A stretch of DNA of 64,000 nt from the NCBI GenBank assembly GCA_029245675.1, contig JAQWOV010000003.1, forward strand, positions 29,127-93,126, given 5' to 3'. Below, piece by piece: positions 45,613 to 53,885 of this stretch (its first letter is position 1; every line of letters starts with the position of its first letter). The DNA comes from Acidimicrobiales bacterium (GTDB lineage: Bacteria; Actinomycetota; Acidimicrobiia; Acidimicrobiales; MedAcidi-G1). A model generated the notes under the pieces. It searched no databases. It was given only the letters and a program-made list of their open reading frames with translations, and had not been told where the DNA came from. The translations under genes were made by a program, and so were the position numbers.

Positions 45613-46494
45613 TTATTGAATATCGCTTGGCCAATTGGGCTGTAACAAATGCCATTGTTCTGGTGCTTTACGAATCAATGCTTCAAACTCGTATGCCAAT
45701 TCTTGAGTGATACGTTGAACATCGTCACGTAATCGCCCTTGCCGTTCAACTTTGATAAGCGGACGAAGAACTCCATAAACTCCGTTTCCCTGAATATAAA
45801 CGGCTGCAGGACATAACGGGGCTCCTGTTCTTAAAGCAAGTGTGGCGGGTCCTGCCGGAAGAAGAGTTTTCTCCCCAAAAAATTCAACTTCGACTCCACC
45901 GCCTCCGACATGGCGGTCACATAATAAGACCACCATTTCTTTAGATTTCAACGCGTTGATAACCTCTGATCCGGCTGAAGCTCCGAGAGGAATGACTTTC
46001 ATACCGAGCGAAGAACGAAATTTTTTAAACCATTCGAATACCTCAGGAGGTTCTAAAGGCTCTACTACAGCATTTAATCTGATACCTCTTACTTTTGTGA
46101 TCCAAAATGCTGACCACTCCCACCCTCCGAGGTGAGGCATCGCCATGATTGGCCCCACTTCAGCATCTAAAGCTTCAGCAAGATAAGGCTCTCCTTCATA
46201 ATCGAAATCTTTCAGAATTTGTTCTGAGGTCATTCCTGGTAAGCGAAAACTTTGAAACCAGTAAGTTGCGTAGGAGGAAAAAACTTCATCAATGGATTTC
46301 TCCATCTCTTGAACGTCTAATTCAGTGCTTTTTGTTCTACGTAGATGCTTCTCCACCATTTTTCTGCGGTCTTTATTGAAACGTCCAGCTATTTTTCCAA
46401 AAAATCTAAAAATTGAATTGCCGAATCGTTGCGGCAACAACCGCGCTAAAAAAGTCAACAATCGATAACCAGTGACTATTAAAAAGCCTTTCAT
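45613..46494 (-). CDS. PatA-like phosphatidylinositol mannoside acyltransferase
   Basis: LpxL/PatA family membrane-associated acyltransferase. The catalytic HxxxxE is H121-E126 in MPHLGGWEWS, and LLCDRHVGGGGVEVEFFGEK, PAGPATLALRTGAPLCPAAV and the terminal PEQWHLLQPNW match mycobacterial PatA, which acylates the mannose of PIM1/PIM2. The N-terminus has one hydrophobic segment (about 4-20). 293 aa. Encoded between pgsA and pimA, which fixes the likely role. No ribosome binding site is evident before the ATG. Confidence 0.87.
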   Translation of the reverse strand: MKGFLIVTGYRLLTFLARLLPQRFGNSIFRFFGKIAGRFNKDRRKMVEKHLRRTKSTELDVQEMEKSIDEVFSSYATYWFQSFRLPGMTSEQILKDFDYEGEPYLAEALDAEVGPIMAMPHLGGWEWSAFWITKVRGIRLNAVVEPLEPPEVFEWFKKFRSSLGMKVIPLGASAGSEVINALKSKEMVVLLCDRHVGGGGVEVEFFGEKTLLPAGPATLALRTGAPLCPAAVYIQGNGVYGVLRPLIKVERQGRLRDDVQRITQELAYEFEALIRKAPEQWHLLQPNWPSDIQ

Positions 46495-46542
46495 ATGATT
46501 TAGCTAATGCCGCTGAATGAAAAGATCATTAGGATCCCCATA

Positions 46543-46567
46543 TTGTTCATCTGGTCTCTTTGAACAA
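46543..46567 (-). repeat. Inverted repeat after pgsA
   Basis: TTGTTCA-N11-TGAACAA (7 bp, perfect) begins three bases after the pgsA stop. No U-run follows, so terminator activity would be weak. It fills most of the 75-base gap between pgsA and the acyltransferase gene. Confidence 0.35.
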
Positions 46568-46569
46568 TT

Positions 46570-47184
46570 TCAGTGTGCATTTTTTTGCTCAGCGGTTGCT
46601 TGAAGCCAAACTTTTATAAAGCGCTGAATCGCTGTGATCAATGTAAGTGCAAGCATTATCCAGAGAACAACGAGTAAAGCATCCTCTCCGATTAAAACAG
46701 AGAGTAGAAGCCCTAGAGCCAGCACGATGAATCTTTCAGCTCGCTCCATCACTCCACCCTTTGCTTCATACCCTAAAAGTTCAGCCTTGGCTCTTTGGTA
46801 TGAAATTATTTGAGCAGACGCCATGACTGCTACTGGAAGCATCATGAGGTGACCTGGTCGAGTACTTGCGTAGTGCCAAGTAATTCCGCCGAAGAGAAGT
46901 GCGTCTGTAAGGCGGTCTGAAACTGAATCAAAAAACGCTCCACGCTTTGAAGAGGTTCCTGCGGCTTTTGCTACTGCTCCGTCCAAGGCATCTGGAATAC
47001 CGGTAAGGATGAGAAGGATGAAACCTAAAAGCAGACTTCCACGTCCTATTGCTACTGCAGCTGCACCTGACATAGCTATCCCAACAATCGTGACTACATC
47101 CGCGGTTACGCCTATTCGTTGAAGACCACGTCCGATAGGGATTAGAGCCCGGTCTACTGCTGTTCGCAAGTTACCGTCCAACAT
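46570..47184 (-). CDS. pgsA: CDP-alcohol phosphatidyltransferase, probably phosphatidylinositol-phosphate synthase
   Basis: Joins a CDP-diacylglycerol to inositol phosphate. The family motif is D65-x2-D68-G-x2-A-K-x8-G82-x3-D86-x3-D90, with Lys replacing the usual Arg after Ala. About six membrane helices. The start LDGNLRTAVDRALIPIGRGL resembles actinobacterial PgsA1. Followed by patA-like and pimA genes, so the inositol lipid role is favoured over glycerol. Strong CAGGAGGA ribosome binding site; the 111-base gap upstream has TTCGAA and CATAAT spaced 17 bases, a weak candidate promoter. Confidence 0.9.
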   Translation of the reverse strand: MLDGNLRTAVDRALIPIGRGLQRIGVTADVVTIVGIAMSGAAAVAIGRGSLLLGFILLILTGIPDALDGAVAKAAGTSSKRGAFFDSVSDRLTDALLFGGITWHYASTRPGHLMMLPVAVMASAQIISYQRAKAELLGYEAKGGVMERAERFIVLALGLLLSVLIGEDALLVVLWIMLALTLITAIQRFIKVWLQATAEQKNAH

Positions 47185-47295
47185 ATTGTTCCTCCTGCGA
47201 CACTAAAGACTTACCCGGCTAATTATGAATAATCAGCAATCTGATTCGAATACCTGAATGATGTTTAGCGTATCAGTGGAGGCCGAGGCTATGGG

Positions 47296-47844
47296 TTACT
47301 CGCTGCTTGTGTCCCATATCTCAGGGTTCTCTTCCACATATTTTGCGATTATGTCTCCATTGACCCCGTCGACAAACACCAAGCCTCGTCGCTCTGGTGG
47401 AGATTCATTGGAATATAAAAGAATTCTCCATGTGGGGCGGCTTCTAATTCCACGCCAAGCCAGTTGGGCTGAAGCATGGCCGACTGGAAAGCCCATTGCT
47501 TGAGTTGCTGCAACGAGAGCATCTCCTTCATTTGTACCTAATCGCCAACCTGCTTGTAGATGGAAAAGGCCTATTAGAGCTAATCCGATGCTTCCAAAAA
47601 TTAGTCCGTTGTTTACTAAAGAAGAGTCGCTAGTAACTACTGTTATCACTATTAGGGTCGCTGCGATCAGTAGGTATAGATATCCGGGTATACGTCTTCG
47701 ACTATTGTCTGGAAAAATGTAAGGTCCTACCAGTCCAGTAACGTCAAGATCTGCTGGCAACGTATCTAATTGTTCGTTTTCGTTTTCTTCTGATGAACTC
47801 ACGTCTGAAACCTTAGCGTCTCTATTTCTTTCGATAATACGCAT
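47296..47844 (-). CDS. Hypothetical two-helix membrane protein
   Basis: I do not recognise this 182-aa protein. An acidic N-terminus (about 1-50) is followed by two membrane helices (about 55-70, YLYLLIAATLIVITVV, and 78-97, NGLIFGSIGLALIGLF), then a soluble domain with NEGDALVAATQAMGFPVG, RGIRSRPTWRILLYSNE and RRGLVFVDGVNGDIIAKY. The last segment looks like a PepSY- or cystatin-like strand pair. It follows udk after six bases. Confidence 0.7.
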   Translation of the reverse strand: MRIIERNRDAKVSDVSSSEENENEQLDTLPADLDVTGLVGPYIFPDNSRRRIPGYLYLLIAATLIVITVVTSDSSLVNNGLIFGSIGLALIGLFHLQAGWRLGTNEGDALVAATQAMGFPVGHASAQLAWRGIRSRPTWRILLYSNESPPERRGLVFVDGVNGDIIAKYVEENPEIWDTSSE

Positions 47845-47850
47845 TCTCTA

Positions 47851-48462
47851 CTATTTAGATATTTCATCAATATATTCCAGCACTTTTTCTAAACTTTCTT
47901 CTATGGGTGCAGACCCTTGAAGAATGAGGTCCGCTAATGAAGAAGAGGGCTCTATATATTTGTCATGCATCGGGTTAACCGTGGTAGCAAACTGAGTGCG
48001 TATGCTTTCAGGCGTTCTTCCTCGTTCTCGTACATCTCTTTCTAATCGGCGTTTCAGACGAAGTTCTTCGGGAGCGGATATGAATATCCTTGCATCAAAT
48101 TCTCTTACAACTTCTGGAATAACAAATAGCAAGTGTCCTTCTCCGATAATTAATTCCGCTGGCTCGATTCGTTCTACCTCGGTTGTTCTCGAGTGAGTAG
48201 AAAAGTCATAGACAGGAATATCAACTGCTTCTCCTTGCTTAAGTAATACTAAGTGTTTTAGGTACAAGTCATGTTCGAATGCATCTGGATGATCAAAATT
48301 GATTTTGGCTCTATCTTCTAAGGAAAGGTCTGAATGGTCACGGTTATAGCTATCTAATGGAAGGATCGCCAGCGCTTTATCTTCCGCCGTAAAACGTTCC
48401 TTTAAAGCATTAACGATGGTTGTCTTTCCGGCGTTGGCTCCACCAGCTATGCCACAAATCAC
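47851..48462 (-). CDS. udk: Uridine kinase-like protein
   Basis: Phosphorylates uridine or cytidine, a pyrimidine salvage step. The P-loop is GIAGGANAGKTT; LPLDSYNRDHSDLSLEDRAK, NFDHPDAFEHDLYLKHL, PVYDFSTHSRT and RRLERDVRERGRTPESI follow E. coli Udk closely, so the fold and nucleoside site are kept. 203 aa. A GTG start with AAGGAAA upstream. Gene placement after ahcY is not one I know as conserved. Another P-loop kinase specificity cannot be excluded. Confidence 0.85.
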   Translation of the reverse strand: MICGIAGGANAGKTTIVNALKERFTAEDKALAILPLDSYNRDHSDLSLEDRAKINFDHPDAFEHDLYLKHLVLLKQGEAVDIPVYDFSTHSRTTEVERIEPAELIIGEGHLLFVIPEVVREFDARIFISAPEELRLKRRLERDVRERGRTPESIRTQFATTVNPMHDKYIEPSSSLADLILQGSAPIEESLEKVLEYIDEISK

Positions 48463-48486
48463 TTTTCTTGTTTCCTTACTTACGAG

Positions 48487-49929
48487 TTAGTACCGGTAAT
48501 GATCAGGCTTGAATGGGCCTTGAGAATTCACTCCAAGGTAATCTGCTTGTTCGGTTGTCATTTCGGTCAGCCTTACACCAAGTGCATCCAAATGAAGTCG
48601 TGCAACTTTCTCATCAAGAATTTTTGGAAGAGTCTCTACATCTTTTCCGTATTCTTCAGCATTCTTATGAAGTTCAATTTGTGCGAGTACTTGATTTGAA
48701 AAGCTTGCTGACATAACAAAGCTTGGGTGTCCTGTGGCATTACCAAGATTTAGTAGCCGTCCTTCTGACAATACGATGATTGAATGGCCATCGGGAAATA
48801 CATATTCGTCTACTTGAGGCTTGATTTCTACTCTTTGCACATCTGAGAGCTCAGTCAAACCAGCCATGTCGATCTCGTTATCAAAGTGACCAATATTTCC
48901 TACTATGGCTTGATGTTTCATACGGCCCATGTGCTCCGCGGTGAGAACATCTTTGCAACCTGTAGCGGTAATAAAAATGTCAGCTTTATCTATTACCCGT
49001 TCCAAAGTATTGACCTCATATCCTTGCATTGCTGCTTGTAAGGCACAGATAGGGTCTACTTCTGTAACGATCACTCTTGCTCCTTGCCCACGTAGAGACT
49101 CTGCGCAACCTTTACCTACATCTCCAAAGCCACAAACCACAGCAGTTTTGCCGCCAATCATGACGTCTGTTGCACGGTTGATACCATCAATAAGCGAATG
49201 ACGGCAACCATATAAATTGTCAAATTTTGATTTAGTCACTGCATCATTTACGTTGATAGCGGGGAACATGAGTTCACCTGCTTCTTGCATTTGATAAAGC
49301 CGGTGCACTCCTGTAGTTGTTTCTTCTGAAACACCGCGAATTCCAGATGCAATGCGTGACCATCGCTGAGGGTCTTCTTGCAAAGAAGACTTGAGAAGAT
49401 CTAAGACAACCCCCCACTCAGCAGAATCTTCTTGAGTTTTATCTGGAACAACACCGGATTTCTCAAATTCGCACCCTTTATGAACCAACAGCGTTGCATC
49501 TCCCCCATCATCAAGTATGAGATTCGGGCCTTCACCATCAGGCCATTGCAGAACTTTGGTTGTTGCCCACCAATATTCTTCTAGGGTCTCTCCTTTCCAG
49601 GCATAAACCGGGACTCCTTGAGGGTCTTCTGGAGTGCCATTTTTTCCTACTACTACTGCTGCTGCTGCTTGGTCTTGTGTTGAGAAGATGTTGCAACTTG
49701 CCCATCTGACTTCAGCACCGAGAGCTACCAATGTTTCAATGAGAACAGCAGTTTGTACTGTCATATGCAGTGAGCCAGTGATGCGCGCACCAGATAAAGG
49801 CTGTTCATCAAGATATTCCGCACGTAATGACATGAGTCCTGGCATTTCATGCTCGGCTAGCCGGATTTCATGGCGTCCCAATACATGCAAATCAATATCT
49901 GCGATTCTGTAATCTTCTTTTACGGACAT
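48487..49929 (-). CDS. ahcY: S-adenosylhomocysteine hydrolase
   Basis: Splits S-adenosylhomocysteine to adenosine and homocysteine, completing the methyl cycle. [20 protein letters not shown], the catalytic [22 protein letters not shown]-binding [20 protein letters not shown] and the C-terminal [10 protein letters not shown] are all canonical. 480 aa with the actinobacterial insertion near [18 protein letters not shown]. No SAH riboswitch is visible in the 107 bases upstream. GAAGAG precedes the ATG. Confidence 0.98.
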   Translation of the reverse strand: MSVKEDYRIADIDLHVLGRHEIRLAEHEMPGLMSLRAEYLDEQPLSGARITGSLHMTVQTAVLIETLVALGAEVRWASCNIFSTQDQAAAAVVVGKNGTPEDPQGVPVYAWKGETLEEYWWATTKVLQWPDGEGPNLILDDGGDATLLVHKGCEFEKSGVVPDKTQEDSAEWGVVLDLLKSSLQEDPQRWSRIASGIRGVSEETTTGVHRLYQMQEAGELMFPAINVNDAVTKSKFDNLYGCRHSLIDGINRATDVMIGGKTAVVCGFGDVGKGCAESLRGQGARVIVTEVDPICALQAAMQGYEVNTLERVIDKADIFITATGCKDVLTAEHMGRMKHQAIVGNIGHFDNEIDMAGLTELSDVQRVEIKPQVDEYVFPDGHSIIVLSEGRLLNLGNATGHPSFVMSASFSNQVLAQIELHKNAEEYGKDVETLPKILDEKVARLHLDALGVRLTEMTTEQADYLGVNSQGPFKPDHYRY

Positions 49930-50036
49930 GACGACTCTTCAACTTTCTTTATTTAGAATTTCTAGATTTCAAAGTTTTCTTTGGGCTGGGGTCGTCTAAC
50001 TCCATATCAAGCAGCCACATCGTCACTCTATCTTCG

Positions 50037-51092
50037 TTAACCAATTACTCGGTACGCGATTCCCTCAGTTTGAATATGATACGCGCCTTCAGTTTTTGGT
50101 ATCCAAGCTGCAGATCCTTGTTTCAGAATGAGTTCTTCTTTTTCTGAAGTCAATACAGTGTCCATCAAAGTTGAAACAACTATGTCGGTGCCTTCCCGGC
50201 CTGATACTTGGATTGTTGTTCTTTCAATTCGTTCTAAGTCAAATTCGGGTGTCATCGTCTGATATCTATGATGACCAGAAGATGGGGTCTGGATCTGTGG
50301 GCTGGCCTCGAAATCTAATATTTTTAAAAGAGTTGCAGGATCTTTCTCTTTGGTGGTAAATCCTGCCCTTACGACATTGTCGCTTGAACCCATTACTTCT
50401 AGAGCAACACCTTCTAGATATGCATGAAGAACTCCAGGGTTTAAAAAGAGAGCTTCTCCAGGTTTTAATGTATGAATTTGCATCATTGGGATGATGAGCA
50501 GTGAAGGGTCTTCTGGATATTCTTTTGCCACTTTGATTATGGTTTCAGCCTCAGAAGAAAGAGAGCCACCTTCAATTAATTCCTTGCACATCTGCGTCAA
50601 AGACTCAATGTCTCTTTTACGTTCCTTAGTCAAAATACTTTCTATTACTTGGGAAAGATCAACAGCTTCTTTGATCATAAATAACAAGTCTTCAGGTAAT
50701 TGAAGTTGGGTGGACACTTCATAAGCTTCGGATGTGGTTTTGAAGCCGCATAGCGCCTGAAATGGTGTGAGAGCGCAAATCATTTCTGGTTTAGATCGAT
50801 TGTCAGCAAACCCTGAGGCGGCTTGTATCTGATCGGGATGAGCCTGTAATGAAAGTGGACGTTGTGCAGCGAGAATTTTCACCAAATACGGCATTTCTTC
50901 TTCTTCAAGATTGATAGCTTCTTGGAGTGTTATTCGACCTAATTCTCTCTCTACTGTTGAAGGTCCTGATGGGTGAACACCAAACCAGATCTCTGCTTCA
51001 GGCGATCCAGATGGGTTTACTCCCCGTAGATCAGCTAGAGCATTAAGAGAGCCCCATTCGTAGTTTTGGAGGTAACCAGTTATTAAGTCCAC
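50037..51092 (-). CDS. manA: Mannose-6-phosphate isomerase, class I
   Basis: Interconverts fructose 6-phosphate and mannose 6-phosphate, feeding GDP-mannose and so PIM lipids. Zinc ligands are visible: Gln-His in PLSLQAHPDQ, Glu in KPEMICAL and His in FLNPGVLHAYLEG. The GTG at 51092 gives VDLITGYLQNYEWGSLNAL, aligning with the usual start of ManA; an in-frame TTG at 51149 lies inside the Trm112-like gene. 351 aa. Part of manB-trm112-manA. Confidence 0.93.
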   Translation of the reverse strand: MDLITGYLQNYEWGSLNALADLRGVNPSGSPEAEIWFGVHPSGPSTVERELGRITLQEAINLEEEEMPYLVKILAAQRPLSLQAHPDQIQAASGFADNRSKPEMICALTPFQALCGFKTTSEAYEVSTQLQLPEDLLFMIKEAVDLSQVIESILTKERKRDIESLTQMCKELIEGGSLSSEAETIIKVAKEYPEDPSLLIIPMMQIHTLKPGEALFLNPGVLHAYLEGVALEVMGSSDNVVRAGFTTKEKDPATLLKILDFEASPQIQTPSSGHHRYQTMTPEFDLERIERTTIQVSGREGTDIVVSTLMDTVLTSEKEELILKQGSAAWIPKTEGAYHIQTEGIAYRVIG

Positions 51093-51114
51093 TAGAGATG
51101 AAAGGGTATTGAGA

Positions 51115-51345
51115 TTAAAAAGTTGGGCTAAGGCCTTTAGACCTTGCAAGTTCCATCAAATTTGCATGTTCTTTTTCTGTAGCTGTTTCTGATTCGTCAA
51201 TCAACATGATTGGAATGTCTTCTTTTATCAGGTAGCGACGATGAAGCCGTTCGTTGTAGAGAAAGTTTTCATCTGCAAAATATAAGAGTGGCCCCTTGTC
51301 TTCAGGACAAGCCAAGATTTCTAAAAGTTTTGAATCAAGCGTCAT
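51115..51345 (-). CDS. Trm112/UPF0434-like small protein with reduced zinc ligands
   Basis: The 76-aa protein begins with LLEILACPEDKGPLLYFADE and continues YLIKEDIPIMLIDESE, the Trm112/UPF0434 pattern (LLEILACPxCKGPL ... IRDGIPVML). Of the usual cysteines only the first remains (CPED instead of CPxC, and Asn where the third Cys would be), so zinc binding looks lost. Eukaryotic Trm112 activates methyltransferases; the bacterial role is unknown. Its place between manB and manA is common in actinobacteria. Confidence 0.83.
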   Translation of the reverse strand: MTLDSKLLEILACPEDKGPLLYFADENFLYNERLHRRYLIKEDIPIMLIDESETATEKEHANLMELARSKGLSPTF

Positions 51346-51357
51346 TTGCTCTCCCTT

Positions 51358-52716
51358 TCATTTCTTATTTAACTCAATAAGATCCATGACCTCTTGCAAA
51401 GTTGTTTCGTAGGAGGCTTCATCTTCTGCTTCTAGGTTAAGCCGTAATAATGGTTCTGTATTTGATGGGCGAAGATTAAACCAACACTTTTGAAGTTGTA
51501 CTGTCAGCCCATCTAAGTTGTCTTGGCTGTAGTTTGAATATTTTTTTGATACTTCTCGAATAACTTTTGATGATTCTTCAACTTCGATATTTAGTTCACC
51601 GGAAGCAATGTAGGGGCTAAATGGTTCTGTTAAAAGGCTTAAAGGCTTTGAGGCGCAGGAAAGTTCTTCAAGCACGATGAGTGCAGCGATGAGTCCAGAA
51701 TCTGCTCTGAAATTATCTCTGAAGTAATAGTGTCCAGAATGTTCTCCTCCAAATGCAGCTTGTTCGTCAGCCATGATTTTCTTTATGTATGAATGCCCAA
51801 CACGAGTTCGCACTGCTCTCCCACCCATTTGAGTGATTGTTTCAGGGACTATCTGAGAGCAAATTAGGTTGTGGACTATTGTTGCTCCTGGTTCTTCATT
51901 CAGAACTTTCTTCGCCACAAGAGCAGTGGTAACTGATCCTGAAACTGGTTTAGCTTTTTCATCTACTAGGAAAACTCGATCAGCATCACCGTCAAAGGCA
52001 AGCCCGATATCAGCTTTTGTTTCAAGGACGCGTTTTTGTAAGTCCACAAGATTTTCAGGTTGTATTGGATCCGCGGGGTGATTAGGGAAAGTTCCATCTA
52101 AATCTTGATACATAATTTCAATTTGAAAAGGGAGGTCGCTGAAAACGGCAGGAACTACTAATCCCCCCATTCCATTTGCTGTATCTGCCACAACTCGTAA
52201 TGGTTTTAACTTGTCAGTATCGACAAACGATTTAACATGATTAGCAAATTCTTCTAAGAGGTTTAATTGTGAAATGCTTCCTGACCCATCTCCAGTGGCG
52301 ATTTTTGAGAGAACTTCGTCACGCATTTCTTCAATTCCTGTATCTGAACTGACCGGGCGGGCTTCGGAGAAACAAAATTTGATTCCGTTATAGCCAGAAG
52401 GGTTATGACTAGCAGTAAAAACTGATCCGGGAAGTTGTAAATGGCCGGAAGCAAAATAAAGCATGTCTGTTGAACAAAGGCCCAAATCAATTACGTCTAA
52501 TGATTGTGCGTTTACTCCTTCTGAGAAAGCTGACGCTAATTCTTCGCCACTTGGTCTCATGTCGCGCCCTACAAGAACACAACTAGTTTCCGGTTCAGTT
52601 TTTTTGATTAATCGTGCCCACGATTCCCCGATTGACCGTGCGACATCAGAATTGAGTTGTTCAGGGACTAATCCCCGAATGTCATAAGCTTTGAAGATTG
52701 AGGTTAAGCCTTGCAT
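51358..52716 (-). CDS. manB: Phosphomannomutase/phosphoglucomutase
   Basis: Moves phosphate between positions 6 and 1 of mannose (or glucose). KAYDIRGLVPEQLNSDVA at the start, the phosphoserine loop in VFTASHNPSGYNGIKFC, the metal loop LAFDGDADRVFLVD and the sugar loop GGEHSGHYYF are present, as is the phosphate-binding RPSNTEPLLRL near the C-terminus. 452 aa. AGGA precedes the ATG. Next to manA; together they give mannose 1-phosphate for GDP-mannose. Confidence 0.93.
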   Translation of the reverse strand: MQGLTSIFKAYDIRGLVPEQLNSDVARSIGESWARLIKKTEPETSCVLVGRDMRPSGEELASAFSEGVNAQSLDVIDLGLCSTDMLYFASGHLQLPGSVFTASHNPSGYNGIKFCFSEARPVSSDTGIEEMRDEVLSKIATGDGSGSISQLNLLEEFANHVKSFVDTDKLKPLRVVADTANGMGGLVVPAVFSDLPFQIEIMYQDLDGTFPNHPADPIQPENLVDLQKRVLETKADIGLAFDGDADRVFLVDEKAKPVSGSVTTALVAKKVLNEEPGATIVHNLICSQIVPETITQMGGRAVRTRVGHSYIKKIMADEQAAFGGEHSGHYYFRDNFRADSGLIAALIVLEELSCASKPLSLLTEPFSPYIASGELNIEVEESSKVIREVSKKYSNYSQDNLDGLTVQLQKCWFNLRPSNTEPLLRLNLEAEDEASYETTLQEVMDLIELNKK

Positions 52717-52718
52717 TC

Positions 52719-53885
52719 CTAAACTTTACTTGCCTTTGGCAATTGTGGGTCTACAGGGTAAGAACCTTGGCTTGCTAACCGTCTTACATGAATTAGGTCA
52801 CGGAGAAGGCGGAACCCGTCTTGAACTACTCGAACGGTAGTGCGTTCTGAATGTTCTACTTCTACAGATATTTCCGATAAAGATAATCTCCAACGTTCAG
52901 CTAAATGAAATAGTTCTACGTCAAAAGCAAACCCGTTGATAGTAGAGGACGAAAACAATGATTTAGCGACGTCTGATCGGAATGCTTTAAGACCACATTG
53001 TGTATCTCGATACTGACCTAGCAGTAGCAGGTGGGTGGCGAAATTAACAAGCCTTCCCCCCATTCCTCTTATGAATCCTGCCTTCGCAATTGTTCGTGTA
53101 TCGGTATGATGCCGATTCCCTACAACCCAGTCATATCCATTTTCAACTTGAACTAATAGGTCAAAAATTTGTGAAGGAGAATAAGCTAAATCGGCATCAG
53201 TGAAGGCAACTACTCTTCCGTTTGATTTGTCAACGCCATTTCGAAGTGCCGATCCTTTTCCTTGATTTCTCGGGAGAACTATTAACTGGTCGGCCAGTCC
53301 AGCGGCTTCTTCTGTTCCATCTTTAGATCCGTCATCAACCACAATAACTTCTAAATCATTGTCAATCTTTGGCCCTAACTCACTTCTTATTCTTTCAATT
53401 GCGTTCTTAATTCTGTCTACTTCTCGATAAGCCGGGATAATGACCGTTAACCGGTAGTCCCCTTTTGCCACTGGTCGATTTGTTGGTTGGTCTTGTTCCT
53501 GTCTAATGGTACGGAAAATGATTATCCGATAGGAAATGGCTCTTACCAGAGCAGCAGCAACTACTGCTATTAGTTTCGCTAACAATTCTGCTTGAACTTC
53601 ACGATCAGGACTGAATATATAAACGACGCCAGTATCTACTAAGCCGGCGGTTACAACCATGAATCCAAAAACTCCGGGGGAACCAATCCAACGAGTAAAT
53701 GGGTCATCCGCCAAAGTGAATAAGCGATGTAAAGGCCATGCAAGCAAAGCCGCTGCATTTAGAGCTAGAACATTTGCCAGAACTAACGACCACCCTATTT
53801 GATGCAAAAAGACGAAAAAGCTAACGTCCAATGCCGTAGCAATAATCCCAACTACAAAAAATCGTTGAATACGAAATTTCATCAA
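52719..53885 (-). CDS. GtrA-GT2 fusion: putative polyprenyl-phosphate glycosyltransferase
   Basis: Residues 1-130 are a GtrA-like four-helix membrane domain (RIQRFFVVGIIATALDVSFF at the start). Residues 143-375 are a GT2 domain of the dolichyl-phosphate glucose/mannose synthase kind, with LTVIIPAYREVDRI, EVIVVDDGSKDGTEEA, the metal-binding AFTDADLAYSP and RDTQCGLKAFRSDVA. The product is inferred to load sugar on a polyprenyl phosphate and perhaps flip it. It overlaps the next gene, a large membrane protein likely to use such a donor. The two parts are more often separate genes. Confidence 0.85.
   Translation of the reverse strand: MMKFRIQRFFVVGIIATALDVSFFVFLHQIGWSLVLANVLALNAAALLAWPLHRLFTLADDPFTRWIGSPGVFGFMVVTAGLVDTGVVYIFSPDREVQAELLAKLIAVVAAALVRAISYRIIIFRTIRQEQDQPTNRPVAKGDYRLTVIIPAYREVDRIKNAIERIRSELGPKIDNDLEVIVVDDGSKDGTEEAAGLADQLIVLPRNQGKGSALRNGVDKSNGRVVAFTDADLAYSPSQIFDLLVQVENGYDWVVGNRHHTDTRTIAKAGFIRGMGGRLVNFATHLLLLGQYRDTQCGLKAFRSDVAKSLFSSSTINGFAFDVELFHLAERWRLSLSEISVEVEHSERTTVRVVQDGFRLLRDLIHVRRLASQGSYPVDPQLPKASKV

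Noticed and set aside
47243..47253. GATTCGAATAC resembling a tRNA T-loop
   Set aside because: Flanking bases do not pair into a T-stem and no acceptor or anticodon arm surrounds it.
49949..50020. 23-codon minus-strand ORF between manA and ahcY
   Set aside because: It has an ATG but no ribosome binding site and no similarity I know; too short to support.
49930..50036. SAH riboswitch before ahcY
   Set aside because: The conserved SAH riboswitch core could not be found in the 107-base gap.
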